This document shows, piece after piece, positions 45,759 through 54,640 of a stretch of DNA of 64,000 bases. The notes below the pieces were generated by a model. The model did not search any database. It was not told where the DNA came from and saw only the letters and a program-made list of their open reading frames with translations. The DNA is from Paenibacillus solanacearum (GTDB taxonomy: Bacteria; Bacillota; Bacilli; Paenibacillales; NBRC-103111). How positions within the stretch are numbered: the first letter of the stretch is position 1; each line of letters starts with the position of its first letter. Both the position numbers and the translations under genes were made by a program. The DNA is taken from contig NZ_CAJVAS010000012.1 of assembly GCF_910593845.1 (NCBI RefSeq), forward strand, positions 1-64,000, written 5' to 3'.

Positions 45759-46196
45759 ATGGACGATGTGAACGAACAGGGCGAAGCGGTTCGCGCTCCG
45801 GCCGGCAATGCGCCGCAATCGACCGGCACGTTCTGGGATTGGATCGGCTGCGAATGGACGGAGGGAACGGAAGGCCGCGTAACCGTATCGCTTACCGTGA
45901 AGCCGCGCCATTTGAACCATATCGGCATCGTGCATGGGGGCGTATACGCGACATTGATCGATTCCGCGATGGGGCTGGCCGTCATGCGCTCCAGGCCGGA
46001 TCATGCCGTGGTGACGACGAACTTGAACATGCATTACGTGGCTCCAGCAGCCATCGGGAAACTGATGGTCACCGCGGAAATCGTCCATGCTTCGCGCAAA
46101 CTTGTGACGGCGCAGGCCAAAGCTTTTGGCGAGGGAGGGGCGCTGTGTGCTTTGGGCACGGGGACGTTCCGTGTGATGGAGAAACAGGGGGGATGA
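45759..46196 (+). CDS. PaaI-type hotdog thioesterase
   Basis: This 145-residue single hotdog domain protein has the pattern VTVSLTVKPRHLNHIGIVHG, GVYATLIDSAMGLAV, then TTNLNMHYVAPA and AKAFGEGGALCALGTGTFRV. HGG followed by a catalytic aspartate (LIDSAMG) is the PaaI/YdiI arrangement. It would hydrolyse acyl- or aryl-CoA in the cytosol. The ATG at 45759 follows GGGAGGAGGGAGAGGG; the frame extends upstream into the ligase gene in another frame. It is in line with the ligase and the SCP2 protein, suggesting control of free CoA during beta-oxidation, which is inference. Confidence 0.87.
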   Translation: MDDVNEQGEAVRAPAGNAPQSTGTFWDWIGCEWTEGTEGRVTVSLTVKPRHLNHIGIVHGGVYATLIDSAMGLAVMRSRPDHAVVTTNLNMHYVAPAAIGKLMVTAEIVHASRKLVTAQAKAFGEGGALCALGTGTFRVMEKQGG

Positions 46197-46240
46197 AACG
46201 ATCGAAAGTCGAATCCGACTTTGACAAACGAGGTGAGCAC

Positions 46241-46564
46241 ATGGGCATTCGCGACGAGGTCGAGCAAATCGTCCAGAAGATTAACGGCAAACCGGAGCGC
46301 ATCCGGTCGCTGCAGGCGGTTTATCAGTTCAATTTGGGCAACGGCGAATTTTTGCAGGTCAAATTTCACGGCGGGCAGGCGGAATTGTTCGACGGGACGC
46401 CGCACAAGGCGGACTGCCGCATCATCCTATCGGAGGAGACGTTCCGCAAGCTGCTGAATAACCAGTTGAACGCCATCGCGGCGTATATGTCGGGTGCGCT
46501 CAAGGTGGAAGGTAAGCTCAGTCTCGCCTTCAAGCTGGCCGATGTGCTGAAGGCTTGCTTCTGA
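46241..46564 (+). CDS. SCP2 sterol-binding domain protein
   Basis: This 107-residue protein is a single SCP2-like lipid-binding domain. YQFNLGNGEFLQVKFHGGQA forms the first strands. ADCRIILSEETFRKLLNNQL then leads into AIAAYMSGALKVEGKLSLAF, the SCP2 core. It could bind fatty acids or acyl-CoA and present them to the neighbouring enzymes. AGGTGAGC precedes the ATG. It ends the fatty-acid module, followed by a clear terminator. Confidence 0.88.
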   Translation: MGIRDEVEQIVQKINGKPERIRSLQAVYQFNLGNGEFLQVKFHGGQAELFDGTPHKADCRIILSEETFRKLLNNQLNAIAAYMSGALKVEGKLSLAFKLADVLKACF

Positions 46565-46611
46565 ACGAACGCGGATCGGCGCCGGGAGCGACAGCCGGTG
46601 AAGGCGGATGG

Positions 46612-46650
46612 GGAACCCACCGAACGGCAAGCCTGAAGGTGGGTTCCTTT
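46612..46650 (+). terminator. Terminator of the fatty-acid degradation operon
   Basis: GGAACCCACC pairs with GGTGGGTTCC, followed by TTTCGTTT. Confidence 0.8.
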
Positions 46651-46672
46651 CGTTTGCCGAAGGACGGTTGCA

Positions 46673-46686
46673 TAATAGCGTTTACA
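46673..46686 (-). promoter_or_regulatory. Catabolite-responsive element (cre)-like site
   Basis: On the minus strand it reads TGTAAACGCTATTA, which fits the CcpA consensus TGWAARCGYTWNCA at all but one position. It lies eight bases upstream of the -35 box of the carbohydrate promoter. Confidence 0.55.
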
Positions 46687-46694
46687 AATAAGTG

Positions 46695-46723
46695 TTGACA
46701 TTTTTTATCACATGCGATTTAAT
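46695..46723 (+). promoter_or_regulatory. Promoter of the carbohydrate operon
   Basis: TTGACA at 46695-46700 and TTTAAT at 46718-46723 are separated by the ideal 17 bases. The leader to the first gene would be about 535 bases. Confidence 0.65.
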
Positions 46724-46766
46724 GGTGGCAAATGGAACGTTTATTGCGGTCTTTCGGACGTGGAAA

Positions 46767-46780
46767 TGACACCGGTGTCA
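46767..46780. promoter_or_regulatory. LacI-type operator, copy 1
   Basis: The perfect 14-base palindrome TGACACCGGTGTCA, with the central CG of LacI/GalR-family operators. It lies about 40 bases after the predicted transcription start. It also fits the loose cre core TGNNANCGNTNNCA. Confidence 0.6.
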
Positions 46781-46982
46781 AATGCTCTTCGCGCACAATC
46801 TTCTCACTCACCGGATCGGATGCGCTCTTTCGATACGATCCCGTATGCGGGAAGTCGTTCGCTCAAATTTTCCCGTTGTTGCGGCTTCAGCGGTCCCAAG
46901 AGGGCACAAGCGGTCAAGCCATGTCGCAAAGCCTGGATAAGCGGTATGCTTGGCGAAGAAGTCCGTTTTTTTATCGCAATAA

Positions 46983-46996
46983 TGACACCGGTGTCA
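46983..46996. promoter_or_regulatory. LacI-type operator, copy 2
   Basis: An identical TGACACCGGTGTCA palindrome, 216 bases downstream of copy 1. Flanking bases are also shared (AATGACACCGGTGTCA). Two identical operators at this distance suggest repression by looping. Confidence 0.6.
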
Positions 46997-47266
46997 CGGC
47001 GGCAATTTTCAAAGGGGGTGATGCCTGCGATGCTGCGGCACATGCCATGCAAGCGGCAGCGCGACAGCAGGCCGGAAGATCCGTCAAGATCGTGCCGGGT
47101 CATACGAAGGAATGCCAGTTTGGCGAACTGCCGCGCAACTGGAGCATGCTCCGGGAGAAGATGGCCGGCTGTGCGGTGAAGCTCGCTGCACGGTCTGCGG
47201 AACGATTGTCATCGTTTTTTTTGATCCAATATTGCCAAATAACAGCTATTAGACGGAGGGAGTCCC

Positions 47267-48541
47267 ATGAAACAAATTACTGCTGTGCTGATCGGAACCG
47301 GAAACCGGGGAGGCGCTTATACGTCTTACGCCCTGCAATTCCCGCATGAACTGAAAATTGTCGCGATTGCCGACCCTAATCATGTCAGAAGCGGCGCGTT
47401 TGCGAAAAAACATAATATCCCGCAGGAGCAAGTGTACCAAACGTGGGAGGAGCTGCTGCTCCAGCCGCAATTGGCCGATGTCGCGATTGTTACGACGCAG
47501 GATTCGATGCATTACGAGCCAACGATCCACGCGCTGGAGAAGGGCTATCATGTGCTGGTGGAGAAGCCGATGTCGCCGAACCCGGAAGAGTGCATCCGGA
47601 TGGAGGAGGCCGCTGAGAAGCATAACCGCCAGCTGTCCGTCTGTCACGTGCTTCGCTATACGCCTTTCTGGTCGGGCATTAAAAAAATCATTGACCGGGG
47701 CGATATCGGGGAGATTGCTTCCATCCAGTTGAATGAAAACGTGGGCAATCTTCATATGGCGCACAGCTTCGTTCGCGGCAATTGGAGAAACTCCGACGTG
47801 TCCAGTCCGATGATTCTTGCCAAATCGTCGCATGACATGGACATTATCTCATGGCTGATGGGTAAGGCATGTACGCGCGTCAGCTCCTTCGGCTCGCTTT
47901 TGCATTTCCGCAAAGAGCATGCGCCGGAAGGAGCTCCGGAGTTTTGTCTGGACGGCTGTCCCGTCTATTCGCAGTGCCCGTACTACGCGCCGAAATATTA
48001 CATGGACAAAGACGAGAACTTCTTGAAGAAAATTACAAACGACACCTCGCATGAAGGCGTACTGCATGCGCTGCAGACCGGCCCGTATGGCAAATGCGTG
48101 TACCGGACCGACAATAATGTGGTTGATCATCAGGTGGTCAATTTGGAATTCGCGGGAGGCGCGACGGCGACCTTCAGCATGTGCGGCTTCACCCATGATA
48201 CTTCGCGCAGCGTGCAGATTATGGGGACAAAAGGGGAAATCCGCGGGTACATGTCGGAGAACAAATTCACCGTGTACGATTTCCTGACGAGAGACAAGAC
48301 CGAGGTTCGCTACGACAAGCCGAAGTCGGGCCACAGCGGCGGGGACGCGGGCATTATTAAAAACTTCCTGCACGAGATTCGCTATTATGACGGCAAGCAG
48401 GGCTTGACCTCTGCAAAAGCTTCCGTCGAGAGCCATATGATGGCGTTTGCCGCGGAAAAGTCGAGAAATCATCAGGGCGAATCGATCGATCTGATCCAGT
48501 TCAAGGCGGATCACAAAAACGAAGCGACGGCAAATCGGTAA
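47267..48541 (+). CDS. Gfo/Idh/MocA-family sugar oxidoreductase
   Basis: This 424-residue NAD(P)-dependent oxidoreductase has an N-terminal Rossmann fold (TAVLIGTGNRGGAYTSYAL, IVAIADPN) with the conserved lysine-proline in GYHVLVEKPMSPNPEECIRM. A C-terminal alpha/beta domain begins near 130 (LSVCHVLRYTPFWSGIKKII). The cysteine-rich insert CLDGCPVYSQCPYYAPKYYM is typical of a subgroup in Gram-positive sugar loci. The substrate is a sugar or cyclitol that cannot be specified. ACGGAGGGAG precedes the ATG. It is the first gene after the operator region and probably the head of the operon with the binding proteins and the sulfatase. Confidence 0.88.
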   Translation: MKQITAVLIGTGNRGGAYTSYALQFPHELKIVAIADPNHVRSGAFAKKHNIPQEQVYQTWEELLLQPQLADVAIVTTQDSMHYEPTIHALEKGYHVLVEKPMSPNPEECIRMEEAAEKHNRQLSVCHVLRYTPFWSGIKKIIDRGDIGEIASIQLNENVGNLHMAHSFVRGNWRNSDVSSPMILAKSSHDMDIISWLMGKACTRVSSFGSLLHFRKEHAPEGAPEFCLDGCPVYSQCPYYAPKYYMDKDENFLKKITNDTSHEGVLHALQTGPYGKCVYRTDNNVVDHQVVNLEFAGGATATFSMCGFTHDTSRSVQIMGTKGEIRGYMSENKFTVYDFLTRDKTEVRYDKPKSGHSGGDAGIIKNFLHEIRYYDGKQGLTSAKASVESHMMAFAAEKSRNHQGESIDLIQFKADHKNEATANR

Positions 48542-48707
48542 CTCGCCGGGCGCATGCGCCATTCCAGGTCCGGGCAGTCTCAAAGCAGTATCAAGCTGTC
48601 CCGGAATGGACGCGCAGCAACCTTATGTAATCAATAGCTAATGTATAGCCATCCTGCAAAAGACCTTTTGTCAGATCCATCGTCGTAATCCGGAAGGGAG
48701 AACCAAT

Positions 48708-50282
48708 ATGGATAGAAGAACATTTCTAACGTCCGCAGGCTTGACGGGCGCCGCCCTGTTGTCCGGGGGATTGGGCTACACGCTGAACGACAGGAGTTTG
48801 GCGGCCGGGCCGCAGCCGACGGCGGCCGGCGATCCGCCGGAAGGCTGCTTCTCCGGCTTCGATTATCAAACCTTGATCGCGCAGAGCGTGACGTCGATCA
48901 AAGGCGGAGCGGGAAGCCGCTTCCCGCAATCGGCCGCGGTCCATACCGCGAGCGGCAAATATTACATTGCCAGGCAGACGACCGGCAATTACCAGGATCA
49001 GATGATCTACGAGTACGATCTGGCGACGGGCGCACTGCTCCGAAGCAAGGATGTGCCGATGGGGACCGGCGTCTATTTGGAAGGACTCGTCTACTTTTCC
49101 AATGCTTCCGGCCAGCTCTGCTTTATCGTTCCCGTCCAGAAATACGGCAAATTCGGCATTTTCAACTTCGAGACGGGTTTGATGGAAACGCAGTTCAATA
49201 TGAACGGCAATTATAAAATCGGCTTCGACAACCGGCTCAAATATTTCTTGTGCGGGAAAAACGCTGAACCGGCCAAGGATGCGAATACGAGCATGGACGG
49301 CGTCTACTTGTACGATCTGGCTTCCGTCATCGCCGGCCAGCCGGTTCTGGCGGGTACGGTCGAGTTTCTCCACGACCAGATGTTCAACCATAAAATTCAA
49401 GGCTTGACGATGATTGACGATGTGATTTATTTGGGGCAAGGGGCAGAGTATCAGACGATCAGCATGATCGACATGAATGGAAATTTGCTCCACATGGTTT
49501 CCTATGATTCGAAGGAGATCATCTCGCTTGTCGGCGGCAACCCGGGCTCTACCAATCTTCAGGTGGAAAGCGAAGGCATGACCTGGGTGAAGGTAAACGG
49601 CGTCACGCATCCGGTTGCGTTTATCGCGACGCAGGGCAAGGCGTGCCTGATCAAGCTGGGCGATACGGCAGCCGGCACCAAGATCAGCCGGCAAATATTC
49701 AAGGGCTACAATCCGCTCCGCGAGCATGCCGCATTGCAACTGATCCAGAGCAGCGGCACGCCGTCCGTTTACGTCTCGACCGGCGCCGATTTTTACCAAG
49801 CGGTCGCTTCGATCAAGAGAAAAGGCATCTATACTTTCTTTTGCAATGGAAGCGCCATGAATGCGCCGATCGGGGGACGTTCGATCCGGGGGACGATTAT
49901 CGTTACGGATGTGACGAGCGCCGGCGTGGCTTCACTGGCGGAAATTCGGGGACAGGATTACGGCGGCATCGTATGGTCCAATTATTACGACACGAACGCA
50001 TCCGACGTCTGGAAGGGCTGGAGCAATATTGGCGGGGCGTTTGCCGTTCAGGCCGGCAGCAGCTTCGATCCGTTCACGGCCAACCCCGGGGTATATGAAA
50101 CGACGTCGGCAACGAACGCACCCGTAAATGACAGCGCTATCAAAATATATACGATCACGAGAAGCTATCAGGGCCGCCGGCAGCTTCAGTGCAACTACAG
50201 CGAATCCGGGAATGTTTATTATGGAAACATCCACACGAACGGGGTTTTCAAAGGGTGGAAGAAAGTCGCATTCGCCAATTAG
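48708..50282 (+). CDS. Exported protein with Tat-like signal and knob-like C-terminus
   Basis: This 524-residue protein opens MDRRTFLTSAGLTGAALLSG, a twin-arginine-type signal ending near residue 33. The body from 45 to about 390 is beta-rich and resembles a propeller built around KYYIARQTTGNYQDQMIYEY, LVYFSNASGQLCFIVPVQKY and DDVIYLGQGAEYQTISMIDM. The last 130 residues (IYTFFCNGSAMNAPIGGRSI to GNIHTNGVFKGWKKVAF) look like a pyocin-knob/tail-fibre carbohydrate-binding domain. I cannot name a family or reaction. GAAGGGAGAACC precedes the ATG. It sits between the oxidoreductase and the binding-protein genes, so a role in sensing or binding the polysaccharide is likely. Confidence 0.7.
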   Translation: MDRRTFLTSAGLTGAALLSGGLGYTLNDRSLAAGPQPTAAGDPPEGCFSGFDYQTLIAQSVTSIKGGAGSRFPQSAAVHTASGKYYIARQTTGNYQDQMIYEYDLATGALLRSKDVPMGTGVYLEGLVYFSNASGQLCFIVPVQKYGKFGIFNFETGLMETQFNMNGNYKIGFDNRLKYFLCGKNAEPAKDANTSMDGVYLYDLASVIAGQPVLAGTVEFLHDQMFNHKIQGLTMIDDVIYLGQGAEYQTISMIDMNGNLLHMVSYDSKEIISLVGGNPGSTNLQVESEGMTWVKVNGVTHPVAFIATQGKACLIKLGDTAAGTKISRQIFKGYNPLREHAALQLIQSSGTPSVYVSTGADFYQAVASIKRKGIYTFFCNGSAMNAPIGGRSIRGTIIVTDVTSAGVASLAEIRGQDYGGIVWSNYYDTNASDVWKGWSNIGGAFAVQAGSSFDPFTANPGVYETTSATNAPVNDSAIKIYTITRSYQGRRQLQCNYSESGNVYYGNIHTNGVFKGWKKVAFAN

Positions 50283-50287
50283 CAGGT

Positions 50288-50340
50288 TGGAAATGTGAAG
50301 TTGGATGATAGTACAAATGATACAAACGGGGGAATGTACG
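50288..50340 (+). repeat. Duplicated leader of solute-binding gene 1
   Basis: The 53 bases before the first binding-protein gene are nearly identical to 51727-51780 before the second. Both contain TGGAAATGTG, ATAGTACAAA, ATGATACAAACGGGGGAATG and then TACG before the ATG. The copy includes the ribosome binding site. Confidence 0.8.
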
Positions 50341-51669
50341 ATGAACGGAACTAGGAAGCTTGCGCTGCTGCTCGGCATGTCCATGATCGGAACACTCGTC
50401 CTGTCCGGCTGTTCCGGCGGGAAGACGGCATCGCCAGGAGCTGATGCGAAGGAAACGCCGCGTGCGGATGCATATAACAATGAACCGGTCACGCTCACGT
50501 TCTACTCGCAAAGCGCGGGCGTACTCAATCAGTCGGATTTGGACGCGCTGGTCACGAAGCCTGTGCAGGCGAAATATCCCAACATCACGACGCAGCTGTT
50601 GACGGGGAGGAACCTGGAAACATTAATTACGGCCGGGGAAACTCCCGACATCGTGCTGTCAAGCAACGTGCATATGCTAGCGATGATTCAACTGGGGCTG
50701 GGCAGCGACCTGAGGGATTTCATCAAACAGGAAAAGATTGATATGAACCTGTTCGAGCCGGAGACCATCAACACGATCAACGGCTTTAGCGATAAGGGGG
50801 AAATCTTCGGCCTCCCGTTCGGGATGAATTACGGCATGATGCTGTACAACAAAGATATTTTCGATAAATTTGCCGCACCGTATCCGAAAGACGGCATGAC
50901 GTGGAATCAGGTCATCGATCTGGCGCGCAAAGTGACGAAGCTGGACGGCGGCACCCAATATGTCGGCTTGGATCTCCAGGGCCCGAGCATGTTGCTGCGG
51001 CCATACGGGCTGAGCGTAGTGGACGAGAAGCAGGAGAAAGCGGCGCTGCAAACCGATGGGTTCAAAAAAGTGCTGGGGCTGTACCAGCAAAACTTTGCCA
51101 TCCCCGGCAACGTCGAGCCGCAAAAAAGATACACCTACGGCATCGATTATTTTCTGAAGGATCAGAAGGTTGCCATGATGCCTTACTGGCTGGCTGCGAC
51201 GTATGCGCGGCTGCCCCAGCTCCAGGAGCCGGGCAAAGGCTTCAACTGGGATGTCGTGTCGTTCCCGTCCTACGAGGAGAAGCCGGGCATCGGCCGGGAA
51301 ATCGACTTCCATCTGGCGATGGTGACGCCGACAAGCAAGAACAAGAAGGCGGCATATGCGGTAGTCAAGACGATCGTCGGCGAGGAAGCGCAGAAGGCGA
51401 TGAACCGGGGCAGCCGGATGACCGTATTGAAGGATCCCGCTCTCAAGAAAGAAGTGGCAGCCGACTCGAAGCTGTATGACGGGAAAAATCTGCAGGGCAT
51501 CTTCAAGGTTAAGCCAGCTCCGCTCCCGAAGACGAGCAAATACGATTCCAAGATTTATTCGTACCTCAGCGATGCGGCAAAGAGCATGGCGTTCGACAAA
51601 ACGGACATCAACACGGTGCTTCGGACTGCCGAGGAGATAGGAACGAAGTATATTCAGGAAAATAAGTAA
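50341..51669 (+). CDS. Extracellular solute-binding lipoprotein, copy 1
   Basis: This 442-residue ABC importer binding protein of the family 1 sugar-binding type has a lipoprotein signal peptide (LALLLGMSMIGTLVLSGCSG) with the lipidated cysteine near residue 22. The mature part shows VTLTFYSQSAGVLNQSDLDA, TPDIVLSSNVHMLAMIQLGL, FGLPFGMNYGMMLYNKDIFD and KFAAPYPKDGMTWNQVIDLA, all standard for this fold. It would capture an oligosaccharide at the membrane. The preferred ATG is at 50341; the frame extends to 50305. A paralogue follows 111 bases downstream. No permease or ATPase genes lie nearby, so it must share a transporter encoded elsewhere or act as a receptor. Confidence 0.9.
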   Translation: MNGTRKLALLLGMSMIGTLVLSGCSGGKTASPGADAKETPRADAYNNEPVTLTFYSQSAGVLNQSDLDALVTKPVQAKYPNITTQLLTGRNLETLITAGETPDIVLSSNVHMLAMIQLGLGSDLRDFIKQEKIDMNLFEPETINTINGFSDKGEIFGLPFGMNYGMMLYNKDIFDKFAAPYPKDGMTWNQVIDLARKVTKLDGGTQYVGLDLQGPSMLLRPYGLSVVDEKQEKAALQTDGFKKVLGLYQQNFAIPGNVEPQKRYTYGIDYFLKDQKVAMMPYWLAATYARLPQLQEPGKGFNWDVVSFPSYEEKPGIGREIDFHLAMVTPTSKNKKAAYAVVKTIVGEEAQKAMNRGSRMTVLKDPALKKEVAADSKLYDGKNLQGIFKVKPAPLPKTSKYDSKIYSYLSDAAKSMAFDKTDINTVLRTAEEIGTKYIQENK

Positions 51670-51726
51670 ACCGGCTGCTCGTACCGTTTAATGGATCCCC
51701 GACACGCATACTTTCTTGTAACAGCT

Positions 51727-51780
51727 TGGAAATGTGGAGTCGGACAATAGTACAAAATGATACAAACGGGGGAATGTACG
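51727..51780 (+). repeat. Duplicated leader of solute-binding gene 2
   Basis: This is the second copy of the leader described at 50288-50340. It differs at a handful of positions. Confidence 0.8.
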
Positions 51781-53112
51781 ATGTTGAACGGAACCAGAAA
51801 GCTAACGCTTTTGCTCGGCATGTCCATGATCGGATCGCTCGTCCTGTCCGGCTGCTCCGGCGGGAAGACGGCGTCGCCAGGAGCCGATGTGAAGGAAACG
51901 CCGCGTGTGGATGCATATAACAATGAACCGGTCACGCTCAAATTTTACTCGCAAAGCGCGGGCGTACTCAATCAGTCGGATTTGGACGCGCTGGTCACGA
52001 AGCCTGTGCAGGCGAAGTATCCCAACATCACGACGCAGCTGGTGACGGGGAAGCTGGAGGAATTAATTACGTCCGGCGAGATTCCCGATATTATCCTTTC
52101 AAGCAACCCTCAATTGATTAACATGCTGCAGCTCGGATTAGGCTCCGATCTGAACGAATTTATCAAGCAAGAAAAGATCGATATGGGCATTTTCGAACCG
52201 GAAACCGTCAATACGATCAAAGGCTTTAGCGATAAAGGGGAAATATTCGGTCTTCCGTTCTCGATGAACTATGGCTTGATGCTGTACAATAAAGATATCT
52301 TTGATAAATTTGCTGTCCCGTATCCGAAGGACGGCATGACCTGGGACGAGGTCATCAAATTGTCGCGCCAAGTAACAAAGCTGCAAGGGGAAGCCCAATA
52401 TGTCGGAATTGACCTGCAAACCCCAAGTATATTGACCGGTCCTTACGGTCTAAGTCTTGTGGACGCTAAGCAGGAGAAATCGCTTTTGCAAAACGAAGGG
52501 TTTAAGAAGGTCCTTGGGATTTATGAGCAAAACTATGCGATTCCCGGAAGCGTAATCCCTCAGAAAAAATATACGTACGGAATCGATTATTTTCTAAAGG
52601 ATCAAAAAATAGCGATGTTCCCTTATTGGCTGGCGGCTACGACCGCGCGTCTGCCGCAGCTTCAGGAACAGGGTGCCAATTTCTCCTGGGATCTGGTTTC
52701 GTTCCCGTCCTTCGCAGAAAAGCCTGGCGTAGGCAGACAAGTCGACTTTCATCTGGCTATGGTGACGCCGACGAGCAAAAATAAGAAGGCCGCTTATGCC
52801 GTCGTCAAAACGATCGTCAGCGAAGAAGCGCAAAAAACGATGAACAGAGGGACGAGAATGACCGTTCTTCAAGCTCCTGGCCTTAAGAAGGAGGTTGCAG
52901 TGGATACCAAGCTGTATGACGGCAAAAACCTTCAAGGTATTTTCAAAGTGAAACCGGCGGCACTCCCCAAAACGACCAAATACGATTCGAAAATTCAATC
53001 CTTCTTAACCGATGCTGCGAAAAGCATGGCTTATGACAAAACGGATATAAATACGGTGCTGAGAATAGCTGACGAAATGGCAAATAAATATATGCAAGAG
53101 GAAAAAAAATAA
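51781..53112 (+). CDS. Extracellular solute-binding lipoprotein, copy 2
   Basis: This 443-residue paralogue of the preceding gene has a similar lipoprotein signal (LTLLLGMSMIGSLVLSGCSG). The first 90 codons and the leader are almost identical in DNA to copy 1, while the rest is visibly more diverged and AT-richer (IPDIILSSNPQLINMLQLGL; FGLPFSMNYGLMLYNKDIFD). Ligand-facing segments differ between the copies, so they may bind related but different sugars. GGGGGAATG precedes the start at 51781, which encodes MLNGTRK rather than the MNGTRK of copy 1. A hairpin terminator follows. Confidence 0.9.
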   Translation: MLNGTRKLTLLLGMSMIGSLVLSGCSGGKTASPGADVKETPRVDAYNNEPVTLKFYSQSAGVLNQSDLDALVTKPVQAKYPNITTQLVTGKLEELITSGEIPDIILSSNPQLINMLQLGLGSDLNEFIKQEKIDMGIFEPETVNTIKGFSDKGEIFGLPFSMNYGLMLYNKDIFDKFAVPYPKDGMTWDEVIKLSRQVTKLQGEAQYVGIDLQTPSILTGPYGLSLVDAKQEKSLLQNEGFKKVLGIYEQNYAIPGSVIPQKKYTYGIDYFLKDQKIAMFPYWLAATTARLPQLQEQGANFSWDLVSFPSFAEKPGVGRQVDFHLAMVTPTSKNKKAAYAVVKTIVSEEAQKTMNRGTRMTVLQAPGLKKEVAVDTKLYDGKNLQGIFKVKPAALPKTTKYDSKIQSFLTDAAKSMAYDKTDINTVLRIADEMANKYMQEEKK

Positions 53113-53129
53113 CGTTTTTCAAAGTGACC

Positions 53130-53176
53130 GCGAGCGTGAGTGATTGGCAGGTGCCAATGCTCGCGTTCGCATTTTT
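53130..53176 (+). terminator. Terminator after solute-binding gene 2
   Basis: GCGAGC pairs with GCTCGC, with the inner arms TTGGCA and TGCCAA. A short T run follows. It may attenuate rather than stop transcription into the sulfatase gene. Confidence 0.6.
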
Positions 53177-53236
53177 GACGGAGAGCGCGGCGGCAGCGTC
53201 TCCTGCCTATATATTAACTTGGCGAGGTGAAGCTTT

Positions 53237-54634
53237 ATGACAACGACCCAGCGGCCCAATATCCTATTCATCATGAGCGACGATCACGCGGCTCATGCCA
53301 TCAGCAGCTATGGAAGCAGAATCAACCGGACGCCCCATATCGACCGGATTGCGGAGGGAGGGATGCGATTTGATAACTGCTTTTGCACCAATTCGATTTG
53401 TACCCCGAGCCGGGCTGTTATATTGACCGGGATGTACAGTCATAAGAACGGTGTGAAGACGCTCGCCGATAAATTGGACAATCGCCAAAGTAATGTAGCG
53501 AAGCTGCTGCAATCGGCTGGTTATCAGACGGCGATCGTCGGCAAATGGCATCTGGGGCGCGGCGAGCAGCACAACCCGACCGGTTTCGATTATTGGAAGG
53601 TGCTTCCGGGACAAGGGGATTATCACAACCCGAAGTTTATCGGCGAGGAAGGCGTAACCGAGTATACAGGGTATGTCACCGATTTGATTACGGATTTCTC
53701 GCTCGATTGGCTGGAGCGCAGGGACAAGGAAAAGCCGTTCATGCTGATGCTGCATCACAAAGCGCCGCATCGCCGTTGGGAGCCGGACGAGAAGCACGCG
53801 ACCTTGTACGAGGATGTGGACATCCCTGAGCCGGTCACCTTCCACGACGACTATGCGAACCGCAGCAAGGCGGCCGCCGAAGCGTTGATGCGGATTGACC
53901 GCGACCTTAGCGAGCTGGATCTGAAGGAAGCGCTGCCGGAGCAGCTGACCCCGGCCGAGTTGAAAAGCTGGAAGTATCAGCGGTATATCAAGGACTACCT
54001 GCGCTGCATCGCCTCGGTGGACGATAACGTCGGCAGAGTGCTTGATTATTTGGATGACGAGGGGATCGCAGACAACACCATGATCATCTACACTTCCGAT
54101 CAGGGCTTCTTCCTCGGGGATCATGGCTGGTACGACAAACGGTTCATGTACGAGGAATCGCTCCGTATGCCGTTTCTTGTCCGGTATCCGCAATGTGTCA
54201 AGCCGGGTACGGTTCAGAAGCAGATGGCGCTCAATGTGGATTTTGCGGAAACGTTCCTGGACTACGCCGGCGTGCCGATTCCCGCGAACATGCAGGGAAA
54301 CAGTCTGCGCAAGCTTCTGGAAGGCGAGACGCCCGAAGGGTGGCAGAACTCCATCTACTACCGCTATTGGGAGCATTTGAGCAAGACGCACCGCGTGGGT
54401 GCGCACTACGGGGTGAGGACGCACCGCTACAAGCTTATTTATTATTACGGGAAAAGCTTAGGATGTACGAATGCGGTCGATGAGGAGCGCGTACCGGAAT
54501 GGGAGCTGTTCGACCTCGCAAACGATCCGTATGAGATGAACAACGTGTACCATCAGTCCGAGTATGCAGATGCAGTTAAGGAAATGACCGACGAGCTTGA
54601 CAGGCTTAGAGTACAAATAGAAGATTTCGAATAA
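53237..54634 (+). CDS. Sulfatase (formylglycine-dependent)
   Basis: This 465-residue type I sulfatase has the metal-binding start [20 protein letters not shown] and the active-site motif [11 protein letters not shown], in which the cysteine becomes formylglycine. GKWHLG follows near 105, and the C-terminal metal site reads [20 protein letters not shown]. Late segments such as [20 protein letters not shown] match the arylsulfatase A / sulfatase-like hydrolase group. It would remove sulfate from a carbohydrate. There is no signal peptide, so it acts in the cytosol after import. GAGGTGA precedes the ATG. A maturase (FGE or anaerobic type) is not encoded in the window. Confidence 0.92.
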   Translation: MTTTQRPNILFIMSDDHAAHAISSYGSRINRTPHIDRIAEGGMRFDNCFCTNSICTPSRAVILTGMYSHKNGVKTLADKLDNRQSNVAKLLQSAGYQTAIVGKWHLGRGEQHNPTGFDYWKVLPGQGDYHNPKFIGEEGVTEYTGYVTDLITDFSLDWLERRDKEKPFMLMLHHKAPHRRWEPDEKHATLYEDVDIPEPVTFHDDYANRSKAAAEALMRIDRDLSELDLKEALPEQLTPAELKSWKYQRYIKDYLRCIASVDDNVGRVLDYLDDEGIADNTMIIYTSDQGFFLGDHGWYDKRFMYEESLRMPFLVRYPQCVKPGTVQKQMALNVDFAETFLDYAGVPIPANMQGNSLRKLLEGETPEGWQNSIYYRYWEHLSKTHRVGAHYGVRTHRYKLIYYYGKSLGCTNAVDEERVPEWELFDLANDPYEMNNVYHQSEYADAVKEMTDELDRLRVQIEDFE

Positions 54635-54640
54635 CTTGCT

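Larger units (their letters stand above)
46565..47266. other. Control region and long leader before the carbohydrate operon
   Basis: About 700 bases without a supported gene. It contains the fad terminator, a cre-like site, a good promoter and two copies of a 14-base palindrome, all annotated separately. The plus-strand open frames at 46712 and 46732 have no ribosome binding site, and the longer one runs into the oxidoreductase gene out of frame. Confidence 0.6.

Noticed and set aside
43997..45985. A 662-codon minus-strand frame opposite the acyl-CoA ligase and thioesterase
   Set aside because: It overlaps two well-supported genes and has arginine/histidine-rich composition typical of an antisense shadow.
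46732..47349. A 205-codon plus-strand frame in the carbohydrate control region
   Set aside because: It contains both operator palindromes, lacks a ribosome binding site and overlaps the start of the oxidoreductase gene in another frame.
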